Shown here piece after piece: positions 11,792 to 22,683 of a stretch of 64,000 nucleotides of DNA; position 1 is the first letter of the stretch; every line of letters starts with the position of its first letter. The notes beneath the pieces were generated by a model. The model worked only from the letters and a program-made list of their open reading frames with translations, ran no database searches and had not been told where the DNA came from. The DNA is taken from assembly GCA_024449915.1 (NCBI GenBank), contig JAMZAV010004475.1, forward strand, positions 95,298-159,297. The letters are read 5' to 3'. Both the position numbers and the translations under genes were made by a program. This stretch comes from Sweltsa coloradensis. Taxonomy: Eukaryota > Arthropoda > Insecta > Plecoptera > Chloroperlidae.

Positions 11792-12002
11792 AACCCAAAA
11801 CCAACATTAACAGGACTGATACGGAAATAGAAGAGCTTACCCAAGTAAAAGAAGTATTCAAACGCCCACATCAAGTGCAAGTGAAGACAAGCTAGCAGGT
11901 TTGGGATCAAGCAAAAAAAAAGATACAATTAAAGGAAAGTAATTAGCCTACCTGCCACACAGTGTAGTATTCGCCCTTTGACGATTTAACATTATACAAA
12001 TA
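11792..12002. other. No recognised feature
   Basis: AT-rich sequence follows the GC-rich coding relic. Nothing is recognisable. Confidence 0.4.
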
Positions 12003-12095
12003 GGTTTAGGCCTAGGTAGGCCTAGGGTCCTAGGGGGGGGGGGGGGACTCTAGACCTAAGGACCTAGGCCTACCTAGTCTAGGCCTAATTTAGGT
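12003..12095. repeat. Imperfect hairpin of taggccta motifs around a poly-G run
   Basis: The left arm (about 12003-12032, taggcctaggtaggcctag then gtccta) pairs imperfectly with the right arm (about 12055-12095). A run of G lies in the loop. It is the densest cluster of the TAGGCCTA motif in the window. Confidence 0.6.
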
Positions 12096-12228
12096 TGAAA
12101 AGTTCAATCTCAGTGACAAAGTAACATTTGGGACTAGAGTGCCGTCACAATCGTAGATAAGACCTAGGGGCTTTGTTTAAGAATCATCCACCCTTAAGCA
12201 TAGGCCTAGGGTCAGAGTCTAGACATTA

Positions 12229-12709
12229 TTATTATTTATTTTCCACTAATAGGCTTAGTAGGAAGGTTGGCAGAAAAGGGCAGTATGCTCCAAGCACAAG
12301 GTGTCTGCCAGCCTCTACACAACAAACTGTGATAATAAACAAGAACTTATAAAACATAGAACATAAAGATAAAAGAGACAAACATAGAAGAGACAAATTA
12401 ACAAAACAATAACAATTCAATGAATTCATAATATCAAAAAAGCAATCATAATGTAGAAGACTTGACAACTCTCTTAAAAGCAGACATGGCAAGACCTTGT
12501 GTTTCTTCAGACAGGGAGTAGTTCCAAATTTTGGCAGATCGGCAGTAGAACCCACTTATGTACGCGCTGGTTCGGGCAAATGGTGGCGTGATGGACTGGG
12601 CCTGGTTACGTCTTGAATCGCGAAGATTCCAAGACACCCGATGGAATGGGTCAAGGTCTACACAGCCAGTCAAAATCTTTTTGAAGAACAAAACGTCCAC
12701 TTGCTTCAT
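12229..12709 (-). pseudogene. LINE RT ORF C-terminus with microsatellite tail
   Basis: On the minus strand the 12709-12446 frame ends with RTSAYISGFYCRSAKIWNY, then LSEETQGL and FKRVVK. This is the typical end of a non-LTR RT ORF (..SFFYRSAKLWNSLP..). The frame is followed by AT-rich 3' sequence and ends on the plus strand at 12229-12241 in an (ATT)n run, the expected microsatellite tail. Only the 3' end survives, as is common for 5'-truncated insertions. Confidence 0.6.
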
Positions 12710-12764
12710 GAGTTGTTCAATGGTGGAAAGGCGACATTATCGACATTATCCTTTACTTTTATCC

Positions 12765-12835
12765 ATTACTCCTCTGAACAAACAGAAGGCTTCACAAAAG
12801 TGCAAACAGTTCAGCATTGTTCAGCATTCATGTAA
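12765..12835 (-). pseudogene. I-type LINE RNase H fragment (copy 3)
   Basis: About 70 bases match the minus-strand RNase H block of the copies at 5126 and 6966, including the aacagttcagcattgt stretch coding for the FNAEL motif region. It is too short to say more. Confidence 0.45.
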
Positions 12836-13166
12836 GCCTATACCAATAATTCAGCTTCTACCGACTCTTGGTCATCCAGGTAGCGAAAAATTACTTCACA
12901 TTAGAAATGCTGTACTCCGCAGGTCTGAAACGTATGGCTACCAATGGGACGTGGGTTTGAATCCCGCATATCGGCACTCGTCGTACTTGAATAGTACACT
13001 GTGATAAAAGGGTTGTTGAAAAAATACATTCGGATGATTGAGAGCGGAAAATGAAACGTCCGGGACAAAATTCTGTTGTAGTTTAAAATAAGTCAGAATA
13101 CTTTATCAAAGAAAATCTCAAAACCAAGATACATTTCTAAATGCCACAGACGATGATCTACCTGCC

Positions 13167-13195
13167 ATGATGCATGATGATGATGATGATGATGG
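13167..13195 (+). repeat. (ATG)n microsatellite
   Basis: A gatgatgatgatgatgatg-type trinucleotide run, directly upstream of the piggyBac fragment. Confidence 0.85.
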
Positions 13196-13249
13196 TTTAG
13201 GCCTACTGGTAAGTTTTCAACTTTTTCTTATGCATGTTTCATTTCTTTA

Positions 13250-13870
13250 GTGTCATACAGATCCTGCCATCAATCGAGTGTGGGTTCTACGTCAACGTCA
13301 CCCGTGGACAGCCAATGCTCGAGCTCTACTTCTACACCATGCTTGGGCAAACGCCGCTCACTAAACTTTGCTGTGCCTCCACCCGTTGTTCCCGACTCGG
13401 AATCCGATGACAATATATTCCAATACAACTCATCGAGTGATGACAATGAACCACTTTCAAATGATTCATATTCCGGTAGTGAGAGTACGGTGGATGGTGA
13501 TAGTGATGATGTGTCATGGACACAGGTTCCCAATGATCCAGTGCTCTTTGAAAGTGAAGTGACTTTCAACGAAGGGTTTGGTTCCAAGGTACCTCAAACC
13601 TCAGAAAGTCCACTAACATATCTTAAATTGTTTCTTTCTGCAACACTTTTGACCCATATTGTCAATCAGTCTAATTTGTATTCCTAACAAATGGGTGGCA
13701 ACATCGATCTGTGTGTGGAGGAGCTCAAGGCTACGATAGGGTTGCTCATAATTATGGGTTTCAATTGTCTTCTAAGCATGCGCCTGTACTGGTCAACACA
13801 CGAGAATTTTCAGTTAGAACGAGTATCCCGAGTAATGAGCTTGCATCGATTTTTAAAAATAATTGGATGA
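13250..13870 (+). pseudogene. piggyBac transposase, N-terminal half
   Basis: The open frame 13250-13687 has a Ser/Asp-rich N-terminus and then SPLTYLKLFLSATLLTHIVN, the piggyBac entry motif (..TPLSYFELF.D..L..I..ETN). After a stop at 13685 and a frame change, ELKATIGLLIIMGF, RLYWSTHENF and VSRVMSLHRFLK follow to about 13866. These are the next conserved piggyBac blocks. The catalytic Asp residues are not reached. A C-terminal piggyBac fragment lies at 38660 but cannot be joined to this one on present evidence. Confidence 0.7.
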
Positions 13871-14065
13871 GCAAAGCGAAGACTTCAATTTGACTGGCCC
13901 CTAAAAACATTTAGCTCCAATGTGTTTTTTCTGTCTGTTCGCACTCTACCGGGCAAACGGCATATGCGATCTTGATGAAAATTGGAGGGGACCTTCGAAA
14001 TCTCTGAACTAAGACCTGCCACGTTTTTGGGTAAAATCGAATAAATATTTATCATGAATATCGTA

Positions 14066-14146
14066 CTTTTACGATTTTTAGTACGATATTTTCGTGACAT
14101 TTGGGCCGAATCTGACCAAACGGGTGGGGCTACAACGTTCATATTT
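14066..14146 (-). repeat. Inverted partner of the 5655-5745 repeat
   Basis: The reverse complement contains gaacgttgtagccccacccg and tcggcccaaatgtcacgaaa, with a few substitutions relative to 5655-5745. Confidence 0.7.
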
Positions 14147-14805
14147 TACGTGGACATTAAGGTGATAGTGAAGAATTGCCTTTGAAAGAAAAAGTTGAAA
14201 AAGTTGGCCAGAATCCATAGAATTAAGGTTTTATTATGAGGTATGTTTTAGGTTTATAATAACAATTAACAAGAAACAATAGAAACTTGACAAAAATCAC
14301 CTACAATGCATTCAAAAAGCACTTGCAAAGGAATAGTGGTCCTATGCAAATTAAAAACGTACAAAAAAGCTCATCCATCAACGCGACTAAAAAAAGCGTC
14401 CGCGAAGCGGCCTAGTACGGAACATACATTTGAACGATAACTCTGGTATGCCAAAAAGGGAAGCTCCTGATTTTGACAGGCTATTCAAAATAGGACCAAT
14501 GATAACGTATCTAAAAAAATAATTTTCTAATGTTTTTATGCCATCAAGGTTTTTATCAGTTGATTAGAGTATGGTAGCCTTCAAGGGGCGTACTTCTCTC
14601 AAGCAGTATATGCCTCTGAAACCTATAAAGCGTGGATTAAAAGTGTGCCCTGTAAACACAGTCCCTCCTTTTTGGAGACTTATTACACCCTTTTTAGGAG
14701 CTTCTAAAAAGTACATAAAAAGTATGGACTAAGTACTTTACAAAGGGCTCTTATTTCCGGGATGAATAAAGTACATCTTTTTTACATCCTTTAACAATAT
14801 CCTTT
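14147..14805. other. AT-rich spacer, nothing recognised
   Basis: I see no coding sequence or clear repeat here. Confidence 0.4.
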
Positions 14806-15024
14806 AACATGCAAAGTGCGTGAAAAGTAAAATATTCCCGGGAAATGCTCGTTTTGAAGGAAAATGACATGTCCAAACATAACCTCTATATGACGTAATA
14901 GTGGCATTCGTCCTTATTGCAATCATGGTATTCAACCTCCAGTTTTTTTTAAACATAATTAACTAATTAACATGCAAAGTGCGTGAAAAAGAAAAATATT
15001 CCCGGGAAATGCTCGTTTTGAAGG
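14806..15024 (+). repeat. ~163-bp direct-repeat unit (one full unit plus the start of a second)
   Basis: The block aacatgcaaagtgcgtgaaa..cccgggaaatgctcgttttg begins at 14806 and again at 14969. Between them lies a block with cctctatatgacgtaatag and gtggcattcg. Related units flank the LINE downstream (19003-19160) and the right side of the TIR element (21696-21780), so the array was split by later insertions. Confidence 0.8.
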
Positions 15025-15036
15025 AGCAAGTTCAAG

Positions 15037-18000
15037 ATGGCGGCAGGTAGCCGACGCGTGTTTAGTTCGCTCCGTTTTTATTTTCTGGTTCTAGTGGTAA
15101 AACTTATCATAAATAACAATAAAACAGGACCACCGGTGCGCGAGATAGTTTTGCATCGTCTAGCGTTCGGATTTCCTCTGGAAAATGTGTTTGTGTCGTG
15201 TAAATGTGAAGTGTCGACATCCACTCTGTGCTACAGCGCGCTGCAAGACACGAGACCCTCGAGGATTTGTTCATCCCCCGCGCTACGACGAGGCTCGGGC
15301 CGGCCCGCAGCTCGGCTCCGCGCTCGACTGAATGTGCCCTCGTCCACGTGCGGCGTTGCCACGCTCCTCATCGCGCTCGCTGGCGATGTCCAGCTGAACC
15401 CAGGACCCCAGGGTCAGGGGCTTGGCGCGAGCCAGGGAACCGCGTCCAACACCCGTGCATCGACCAACACCAACAAAGTCACAACGCAGTCAGCCAGGAA
15501 ATGCCAAGTTTGTAAATCGCCGGGCAGAGTAAACCAACTCTTCCTCGAGTGCAGTGACTGTGGAAGATTTACACACCGTACGTGCGCGAAAGTTCGTCCC
15601 ACGGAACACAGACGTCTGCTAAAACTATCGGCGCAGTGGTCGTGTTGGAACTGCTCGTTACCCGAGTTATCTGACTCGTTCTTCTCATGTGGCGAACAGG
15701 ATTCGATCAGTGGTGTAGAGACCATGGATAAGCCCTGTGTCTCAGTGCTATCTTTCAACGCTCGCAGTCTGATGTGTAGAAAGCGGAAAGCGGACACGGA
15801 AGCATGGGTGACGTCACACAACCCATCGATCATCTGCGTCTCCGAAACATGGCTGGACGAATCTATTAACGACAACGAGATTTTCAATGGTAATTATCGT
15901 ATATTTCGGAAAGATCGAGCGCGTTCAAAGCACGGCGGCGTCCTAATAGCTGTGGAACCCTCGCTGTCACCGAGCAGACGTCATGACTTAAGAGACGGAC
16001 GACAGCGAGATCGTGTGGTTGGAAGTGAGCGTACAGGACAAAAGACTGCTGGTCGCGTCCGCATACAGAGCACCGAACTCTAGTGTCAAGTCCACAGACG
16101 ACCTAATACTCTCCCTAAACAACGCTCAGACAACACTAGGAGGAAACTCCTCTTTGTTGGTATGTGGAGACTTTAATCTCGACGTCGCCTGGTCAACAGA
16201 CGACCAAACTTCGCTTCCAAGAAACCAATTAGCCTGCAGATTCCTTACCGCATTTCAAGATCTATATCTGACCCAACTTGTCACCGAGGCTACTAGGATC
16301 ACAACGACAAGTAGGTCCCTCATAGATCTGGTTCTATGCAACAACCCTACCATTGTTAGTTCTGTTGAAGTCGTCCCCGGAGTTAGCGACCACCTAGCCG
16401 TCATAACATCAATTAAATGGTGCCCAACCAAGTGGAAAACCGTCAACAACACCGTCCTCAACTACAAGAAGGCGAACTGGAGCCATCTACGGCAGCTACT
16501 ATGGGACAAACTACCTACGCTTACTGACAACACTAGCATCGAGGAACACTGGGTAGAATGGCGAGATTGCTTCTGGAAATGTGTTCATTTAGCCATCCCC
16601 AGTGTTAAAATTCGAGGTAAACGTCGCCCTCCCTGGATCAACGATGCGTGCGTCAGATTAATAAAGAAGAGAGATGCCCTATACAAGAAATGGAAACTAA
16701 ACTCCAGCCAAGAAAACCGAAATCACTACCAAGAAACTAAAAAGCAAGCTAAACAAACTGTCCGCAAAGCTCACAATGACTACCTATGGAAACTCGGTAA
16801 CAGAAACAACAACAAAGACTTGTGGAAATACATCCACAGTAAAAACGGAAGTCTAGCCCCATCCAGCTTCACACATAACGGCAAATCCGTGAAGGACCCC
16901 CCTGCGATCGCCTCTGCTTTCAGCGAGCACTTCAAAAACACTTTCGCATCGCCAACAGAAGAGTCAGGAGATTTGTTTGGCATCGCCCGACACGCCCCTG
17001 TCAACCGTTGACAGACCTCCACGTGTCCGAAGCGGAAGTTCTGAAATGCCTCAGGGCCCTCAAACCAGGCGCAGCGCCGGGGCCCGATCAGATACCGACC
17101 AAGATCTTACGTCAATGCGCTGTTGCCATAACTCCATCTCTCGCCAGCCTATTCAATCTCTCGCTCTGGCTGGGTGAAATTCACGAGACTGGAAAATGGG
17201 AAACATAGTACCAACATTCAAATCTGGCGCCAAAGAAGATGTGGCTAACTATCGACCATAGCTCTAACATCAGCCCTCTGCAAAATGCTAGAGAAACTCA
17301 TTTCAAAACCCATCCTAGAGCACCTACAGGCCAATGGCATAATTAACGAAGAACAACACGGGTTCCTACCTAGACGTTCCTGCACTACCATGCTAGCTAA
17401 GATGATTGAAGACTGGCAGTTTGAATTAGACAAGAAACATGTAAAGCAAATCGACGCCATCTCAATAGATCTTAGCAAAGCATTCGACATGGTCCCACAC
17501 CAGCGCCTGCTACGAAAATTGTCTCACTATGGTATACAAGGCAACCTGCTCCATTGGTGTAACCTCTTTTCTAACTGACAGAGTCCAAAATGTTGTATAC
17601 GGTGGTCACAAATCCGAAAGTGTAAGAGTTACTTCCGGGTCCCCAGGGGTCAATACTGGGCCCTCTCTTATTTATAATCTACATGATGGACCTACCACAT
17701 GCATAACTTCTAAAATATATATGTGTGCCGACGACTACACTGTTTATAACCCTATCAGCAGTGAAGTTGACACCGCCGTCCTACAGGAAGACCTTAATAA
17801 CATCTCTATCTGGTGTGAAGTAAACAACATAAAAATAAATTCTCTCAAAAGTAGTTATATCTGTTTCTCCCGCTCATCTCTTCCAATAAAACTAAAATAC
17901 ACCGTAAACCACGTAACTCTCAACAGCTGCAAAACAATAAAACTTTTAGGCCTTACTCTGACTGACGATCTAAAGTGGAACGTACACACAGACACAATAA

Positions 18001-18584
18001 GATCAAAATGCTCAAAGCTGTTAGGTTTCATTAACAGGAATCTCCGAGAGAGTACGGTGCACTCTCGTAGAGCAGCTTACATGGCCCTAGTGAGACCTGT
18101 CCTAGTGTATGGTATCCCAGCATGGCACCCGACTACTGTAACTAACATCAACAAACTCGAGGTGATACAAAACCGAGCGACCAAAATGATGCTGGGTTAC
18201 AAAACCAGCTTGAACACTCAAGCAAGGCGTAACAAGCTACACATCCCCTCCATAGAAGGTTTCCTTCAACGCAGCGACTTGGTGTTCCTACGCAACTGTA
18301 TGAGCGGTAAAACCGATCTCGTGGTACGTCTGCAGCTTGAATACAGGACCGCGGAGCGTGGGAGGGGCCCACAGCAAGGAGTATACCTACGCGCGCCCCG
18401 TGCCAACACGCTCAGCTACCAACGCTCACTGTACCATCGAGCCAGCGGTTTGTGGAACTCTCTGCCATGCGAAATAAAAACAATGCCTACCAAAGATTTC
18501 TATCAAGCTGTTTACAGTCTTCTGTTAAACACAACTTTTGACAACCCCGCAACGATCAAGGACATGATAAATGAATTCAATTAG
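15037..18584 (+). pseudogene. LINE polyprotein: 2A-like motif, PHD-like finger, endonuclease, reverse transcriptase
   Basis: The 15037-16083 frame starts with a hydrophobic N-terminus (FYFLVLVVKLII). GDVQLNPGP follows at residues 116-124, then a PHD-like Cys/His finger (about 150-205, CxxC, CSDC, HRTC, CWNC). The endonuclease begins with VLSFNARSLM and ICVSETWLDE. A frameshift at about 15985-16013 moves the rest to 16013-17011 (CGDFNLDVAW; GVSDHLAVIT, with the SDH motif). The RT follows in 17008-17208, 17285-17578 (IDLSKAFDMV) and 17529-18584, with catalytic CADD instead of the usual Y/FADD. The C-terminus (YHRASGLWNSLP) is complete. At least four frame breaks make it non-autonomous. Confidence 0.85.
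15382..15408 (+). other. 2A-like ribosome-skipping motif
   Basis: In frame with 15037, residues 116-124 are GDVQLNPGP. They follow a hydrophobic stretch (TLLIALA), as in 2A sequences known from invertebrate non-LTR retrotransposons. The consensus is D-V/I-E-x-N-P-G-P; here Gln replaces the Glu, so activity may be reduced. Confidence 0.7.
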
Positions 18585-18956
18585 ATCTGTTAACATAGTA
18601 ATTTTAAGTCAGGGCCCCATACCACACCTCACCTCACACATTCACATCACCCGTTATCTCATAAACATGCTCACTCATCATTATCATCAAGCTCATTCAT
18701 TAGGATAGTACATAATTCCTAGGTTTATAATTCATTTAGGCTTACAATTTACTTCATTATGCTCCTTCCTAGTAATTACGCAAATTAGTATTACAATCCC
18801 TACTTTTAGTTTAACTTTATAAGGTTGTAGGACACTCATTTAAGTGGATGGAACGTGGGTTCCGTTTCCTACATCCTTTCCCCATTAGGCATAACATTGC
18901 GTGCACACTATAACCTGTAATATGTATGTATACAATGTAACATGTCTGATGTCGAT

Positions 18957-18961
18957 CAATA

Positions 18962-19002
<41 letters not shown>
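18957..19002 (+). repeat. (AAT)n tail of the LINE
   Basis: About 14 AAT units end the LINE 3' UTR exactly at the junction with the direct-repeat unit. Confidence 0.85.
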
Positions 19003-19003
<1 letters not shown>

Positions 19004-19192
19004 CTCTATATGACGTAATAGTGGCATTCGTTCTTATTACAATCATGGTTTTCAACCTCGTTGACAACCTCCGGTTTTTTACTTAAATTAACTAATTAAC
19101 ATGCAAAGTGCGTGAAAAAGTACAATATCCCCGGGAAATGCTCGATTTGAAAGAAAACGACGACATGTCCAAACTTGACCACTATAAGAGGT
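19003..19192 (+). repeat. ~163-bp direct-repeat unit, downstream of the LINE
   Basis: The unit resumes at aacctctatatgacgtaata and runs through the cccgggaaatgctcg block to gacatgtccaaac. It differs from the upstream unit by several substitutions and a ~15-base length difference, so it is not a simple target-site duplication. Confidence 0.75.
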
Positions 19193-20357
19193 TATGGGGG
19201 ACCGTATGACGTTTCACCACCAGGAGCGCTGCGAGCGGTGACGTTCACCTGATTGTGAAAGATGGCGGCTAACTATGGTAGTTTAACCTTACCGCGGCTG
19301 AAAATGTTTTTAAAGGTGGACCCACACAAAAATATAAGACGTAAGCATAAGGTTTTAACGCGTTGTCGTAATGTTGGAACATAGGGAACACGTACTGGCG
19401 TTCACACAAATGAGCTAGTTGTAATACATACTTTTAATGCATAAGACACTGTTTTAATGTGTAAGAAAGTTGAACAATTTTTAACTTTACGACAGTACGA
19501 AAAAGTTAAGTCAAACTAACATCTACTTTGAAAGGCTTGATTACTACAGTCAACCAGGCGCGTATAGGAACGTTTTGAAAGTTGTGGGGGGGGGGGGGAT
19601 TTATGAGCAGACCTTGTGGGCGGCAGCCGGGACGTATTAGTATTAGTGGTTTTAGGCGCTTAAACAGCTAAGATTATTCGGGTCTGGGCCTGAACCCCAA
19701 ACAAATTTTCACCATACCAAAGTTATTTCGTACTTATGTTTTAACTGCACTCGGACTCTGTAAAATAATGTTTTATAGCAACTATTTGCGATCTAAAACC
19801 TCAAAAAATTAACTTGGAAGTGTACCATTTTAGTAAATTTCAACCAATTTTTATATGTAATGACGAAGCATACAGGCAATTATATTCGTTTTACCAAGGT
19901 GCTTGTCGAATTGTATAAGTGTATGTGCATATTTAGTACGGAAATTCTGGGATTAACACACGTTAGTTTTGCTCTTGTGCCCCCCCCCCCCCCCCCCGGT
20001 TCCTACGCCACTGCAGTCGACTACGCTTTCGTAATAAATATATAAAGTTGGCAGGACTTGGAGCATTATTTGCATAATTATTAACATCGATTGGAAAAAT
20101 TATAAAATTAATAATAATCTTTATTATAACCTTCGAATCCTTCTTTAATCAAAGTTCTCTCTGTTAACTCTGCATTCTGCAAAGAACTTATAGAAGACAA
20201 GTGACACTATCTTAGCCTAAATTCTTTGAGCTTACTTTTCTATGTGTACCGGCGCGCTTACAGAACCTAAACCCTTGTAAGAAAAGAAAAGCGCGGACAA
20301 GTGGACGCAAATCAGAGTTAGTTGAGGGGTAAGATAAAATTTAAGCTTATAGATAAT

Positions 20358-20420
20358 TTATTTCTCGATTTGGTTAATCGGGAAACACTCCCGTGCTGGG
20401 TGTAATTGTTTTTATTTACT
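20358..20420 (+). repeat. Short repeat shared with 52762-52820
   Basis: The block ctcgatttggttaatcggga followed by aacactcccgtg and ggtgtaattgtttttatt occurs in both places with few changes. The class is unknown. Confidence 0.65.
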
Positions 20421-21109
20421 ACAATTCAGAAATTAAAAAATGTTAAAAATGTAAAAAATGTTTCAGGCCTGAAATAGATTTTTTGACACATATTCTTTAG
20501 CATAATATTACACTAAAATGACCGTTTAAAAAATTATATCTTGTAACTGATTTTACACGAATTTTTAATTTATTTTGATTTTTTTGAAATTGGCTTTTTG
20601 GGAAATTCCTAAATAGGCTTCAATATGCTTTGCTTTTGATCCACACTAAAGCATCGTACCAATCTAAAATGCCCTTTATAACATCGTGTTTTGAAGCTGT
20701 ACACAAATATACACTCAAACACGTAAACATGTGCATTCCAAAATCACACCCCTCCTTGGTAATCAGCATATTTTGACCAAACCACATGCCCAAATTAAAA
20801 AACAAAATATAGAGGACTTACAGAAATCCTCCAAGGTTACGGGGCATAAAAATCGTCCCAATGTTATTTCTTATTGCAGATTTTTACAGATAAGACCTAA
20901 CTCGAAAATTATTAACTGACATTTTTTGAGGGGTCATGGTGGACGCAATAATTTTTCTGTCAATTTCTAAATTCATAACTAGTTAGCCTGAATGAAATAT
21001 TTTTTTGAGTTTAGCGGGTGAATACCCCTTTAAAAGTTGTGATGCAGGCATACGCCTACTGGACTGACAGCCAAGTCTGGACCAAGTAGGCGATTACTTA
21101 CCATACTTA

Positions 21110-21300
21110 CAATAAATAAATAAATAAATAAATTCGTATTTAGAGTCTACCCACTCAGTCATATACCTAACTGATTTTCAGTGGGGGACAGTAAACCAAA
21201 GCGACCAAGCCAAGCCAACCCTGTAGGCCCTGACGCAATCGACGGGTGAGCGATAACCAACCAAAGATCGATATTTTTAATAGGAAATGTAGTCATAATA
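21110..21300 (-). repeat. Family C SINE 3' part
   Basis: On the minus strand the 3' body and (ATTT)n tail match the copy at 46047-46478. Shared blocks include ctgattttcagtggggga, gacgcaatcgacgg and gatcgatattt. The tRNA-like head is not found in this copy, so it is 5'-truncated. Confidence 0.7.
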
Positions 21301-21695
21301 TTATAAATACCAAAATAATTGGACAGTTTGTAATCGTCTTCTTTGAAGTGGAGGTGGCAAACAACACTGTGCCTATAGTGGGTAACTATTTGCCACGACG
21401 TGCGTATAACCACTTAAATGTTTACTTTTATCTTTTGGAAACTTATGGCCTCCTTTACGGTTGTTGCATTTAGGCACACAACACTTGACTCATCTTGAAT
21501 AACTTTTCATGTGTGCGTAAACATACATCCATACTAATAAACACTCAATATATGTGAATGTTCGGAGCAATGAGATTCCTGTTGACAGATTGCGCGTGTA
21601 TTTAGATGGCGAGTGCGCACGCCCACTACACTAGAGTGAACGTCACCGCTCGCAGCGCACTCTATGACGGCCGGATTTTCATACGGTCTCCCATA

Positions 21696-21780
21696 GTGGC
21701 ATTCATTCTGATTACTAACATGGTATTCAACCTCGTTGACAACCTCCAGTTTACTACCAGTTTACTGAAAAGGCGGGGAG
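21696..21780 (+). repeat. ~163-bp unit, right flank of the TIR element
   Basis: The sequence gtggcattcattctgattac and then ttcaacctcgttgacaacct matches the 19020-19075 part of the repeat unit. This shows that the TIR element sits inside a repeat unit. Confidence 0.7.
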
Positions 21781-22345
21781 AGGGATGAATAGAATTGAAT
21801 TATTACAAGCAGTTTTATCGATAAGTAGTGACTAATATACTCAATGATACAAGACTGCTGCATAAAACCAAGCACTCTACTCAAATCGATGATTTATTGA
21901 GGCACCATAGTTTGAAAATATTAATACTATTTGAAATTGTATTGGAACCCGGCTAACATTTCCAATTTTTATTAATCGTATCAATAACCTAAGTATGCTA
22001 GTTACCATACTTGTGTCGACGTAGGGTTAATGTAACTTGCATCGAAATTACGAAAATATTTTATTTTAAAAGTTTAACGGAAAAGCAAACATGACGAACA
22101 TAATAAATTACTAGTAAAACTATTTCTATCTAATCCGCACAGGGTAATGAATTAAAAATATTTACGAACTTTTATTATTATATCACCCTCTACTCTTGAC
22201 ACCACACATTTTCGTGGTAAGATTGTATAACACATTATTTAGAACACGGACACCATATTGCTGTTCCTTGTCAATCAACTAACTGCGTTTAGCGAGGACG
22301 AACATGACAAGTGCGCAACTGAGCAGGTAGCGGAATAGATGCAAC
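21781..22345. other. AT-rich spacer, nothing recognised
   Basis: No coding sequence or repeat of the families above is visible. Confidence 0.4.
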
Positions 22346-22683
22346 TCCAATCTGTTTATGGCCTGTGATAAGGGGAGTTCTTCTCCCTGAAACTAATGGC
22401 GAGCTCTGGGTCTTTGGCGGGGAACTTTCCTCTTCCCTTTGACAACCGCCCCGACGGCGACGACAATGACAAAACGGACGGATGATGACACAGACGGAGA
22501 CGACCACGACGTGGGGGAACCCCTGCCCTCCCCATACGCTTGAAGCTTGTTCTGACCAGCACAGGCCTGTCCACCCTTTCCCCCCGCGAAAGCCCTTACG
22601 TCCCTCCCTTCGTCTCGATTAGCCAAGTTGCATAAATATGAGACGTTAAGCAATATCCAATCCAAAAAAATCCAATCTGTTTA
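22346..22683 (+). mobile_element. Family A SINE, sense orientation, with target-site duplication
   Basis: The 13-base target-site duplication tccaatctgttta lies at 22346-22358 and 22671-22683. The element between them ends with gagacgttaagcaatatcca followed by atccaaaaaaa, an A-rich 3' tail. This copy fixes the family's 5' to 3' direction. All other copies in the window are in the opposite orientation. Confidence 0.8.

Larger units (their letters stand above)
15025..19002 (+). mobile_element. CR1/L2-like non-LTR retrotransposon, nearly full length
   Basis: The element runs from the end of the upstream ~163-bp unit to an (AAT)n tail at 18957-19002, after which the repeat unit resumes. It encodes a zinc finger, an apurinic-type endonuclease and an RT in that order. 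The short-microsatellite tail and lack of RNase H fit the CR1/L2 group. No clean short target-site duplication can be separated from the repeat units on either side. Confidence 0.75.
19193..21695. mobile_element. 2.5-kb non-coding terminal-inverted-repeat element
   Basis: The left end tatgggggaccgtatgac and the right end (reverse complement tatgggagaccgtatga) match. After a diverged stretch, both share the perfect block gcgctgcgagcggtgacg about 30-50 bases inside. No transposase is recognisable between the ends, so it is a non-autonomous DNA transposon. The interior holds a poly-C run (19981-19997), a family C SINE piece and a motif shared with 52762. I find no clear target-site duplication. 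The TIR resembles remembered P-element-like ends, but that is only an impression. Confidence 0.6.

Noticed and set aside
13885..14142. Minus-strand ORF as a gene
   Set aside because: It runs through a short interspersed repeat shared with 5655-5745 and has no recognisable domain.
14969..19154. Reading the ~150-bp direct repeats around the LINE as a long target-site duplication
   Set aside because: The copies differ at many bases and by ~15 bases in length, and a further unit lies upstream. An older repeat array is a better explanation.
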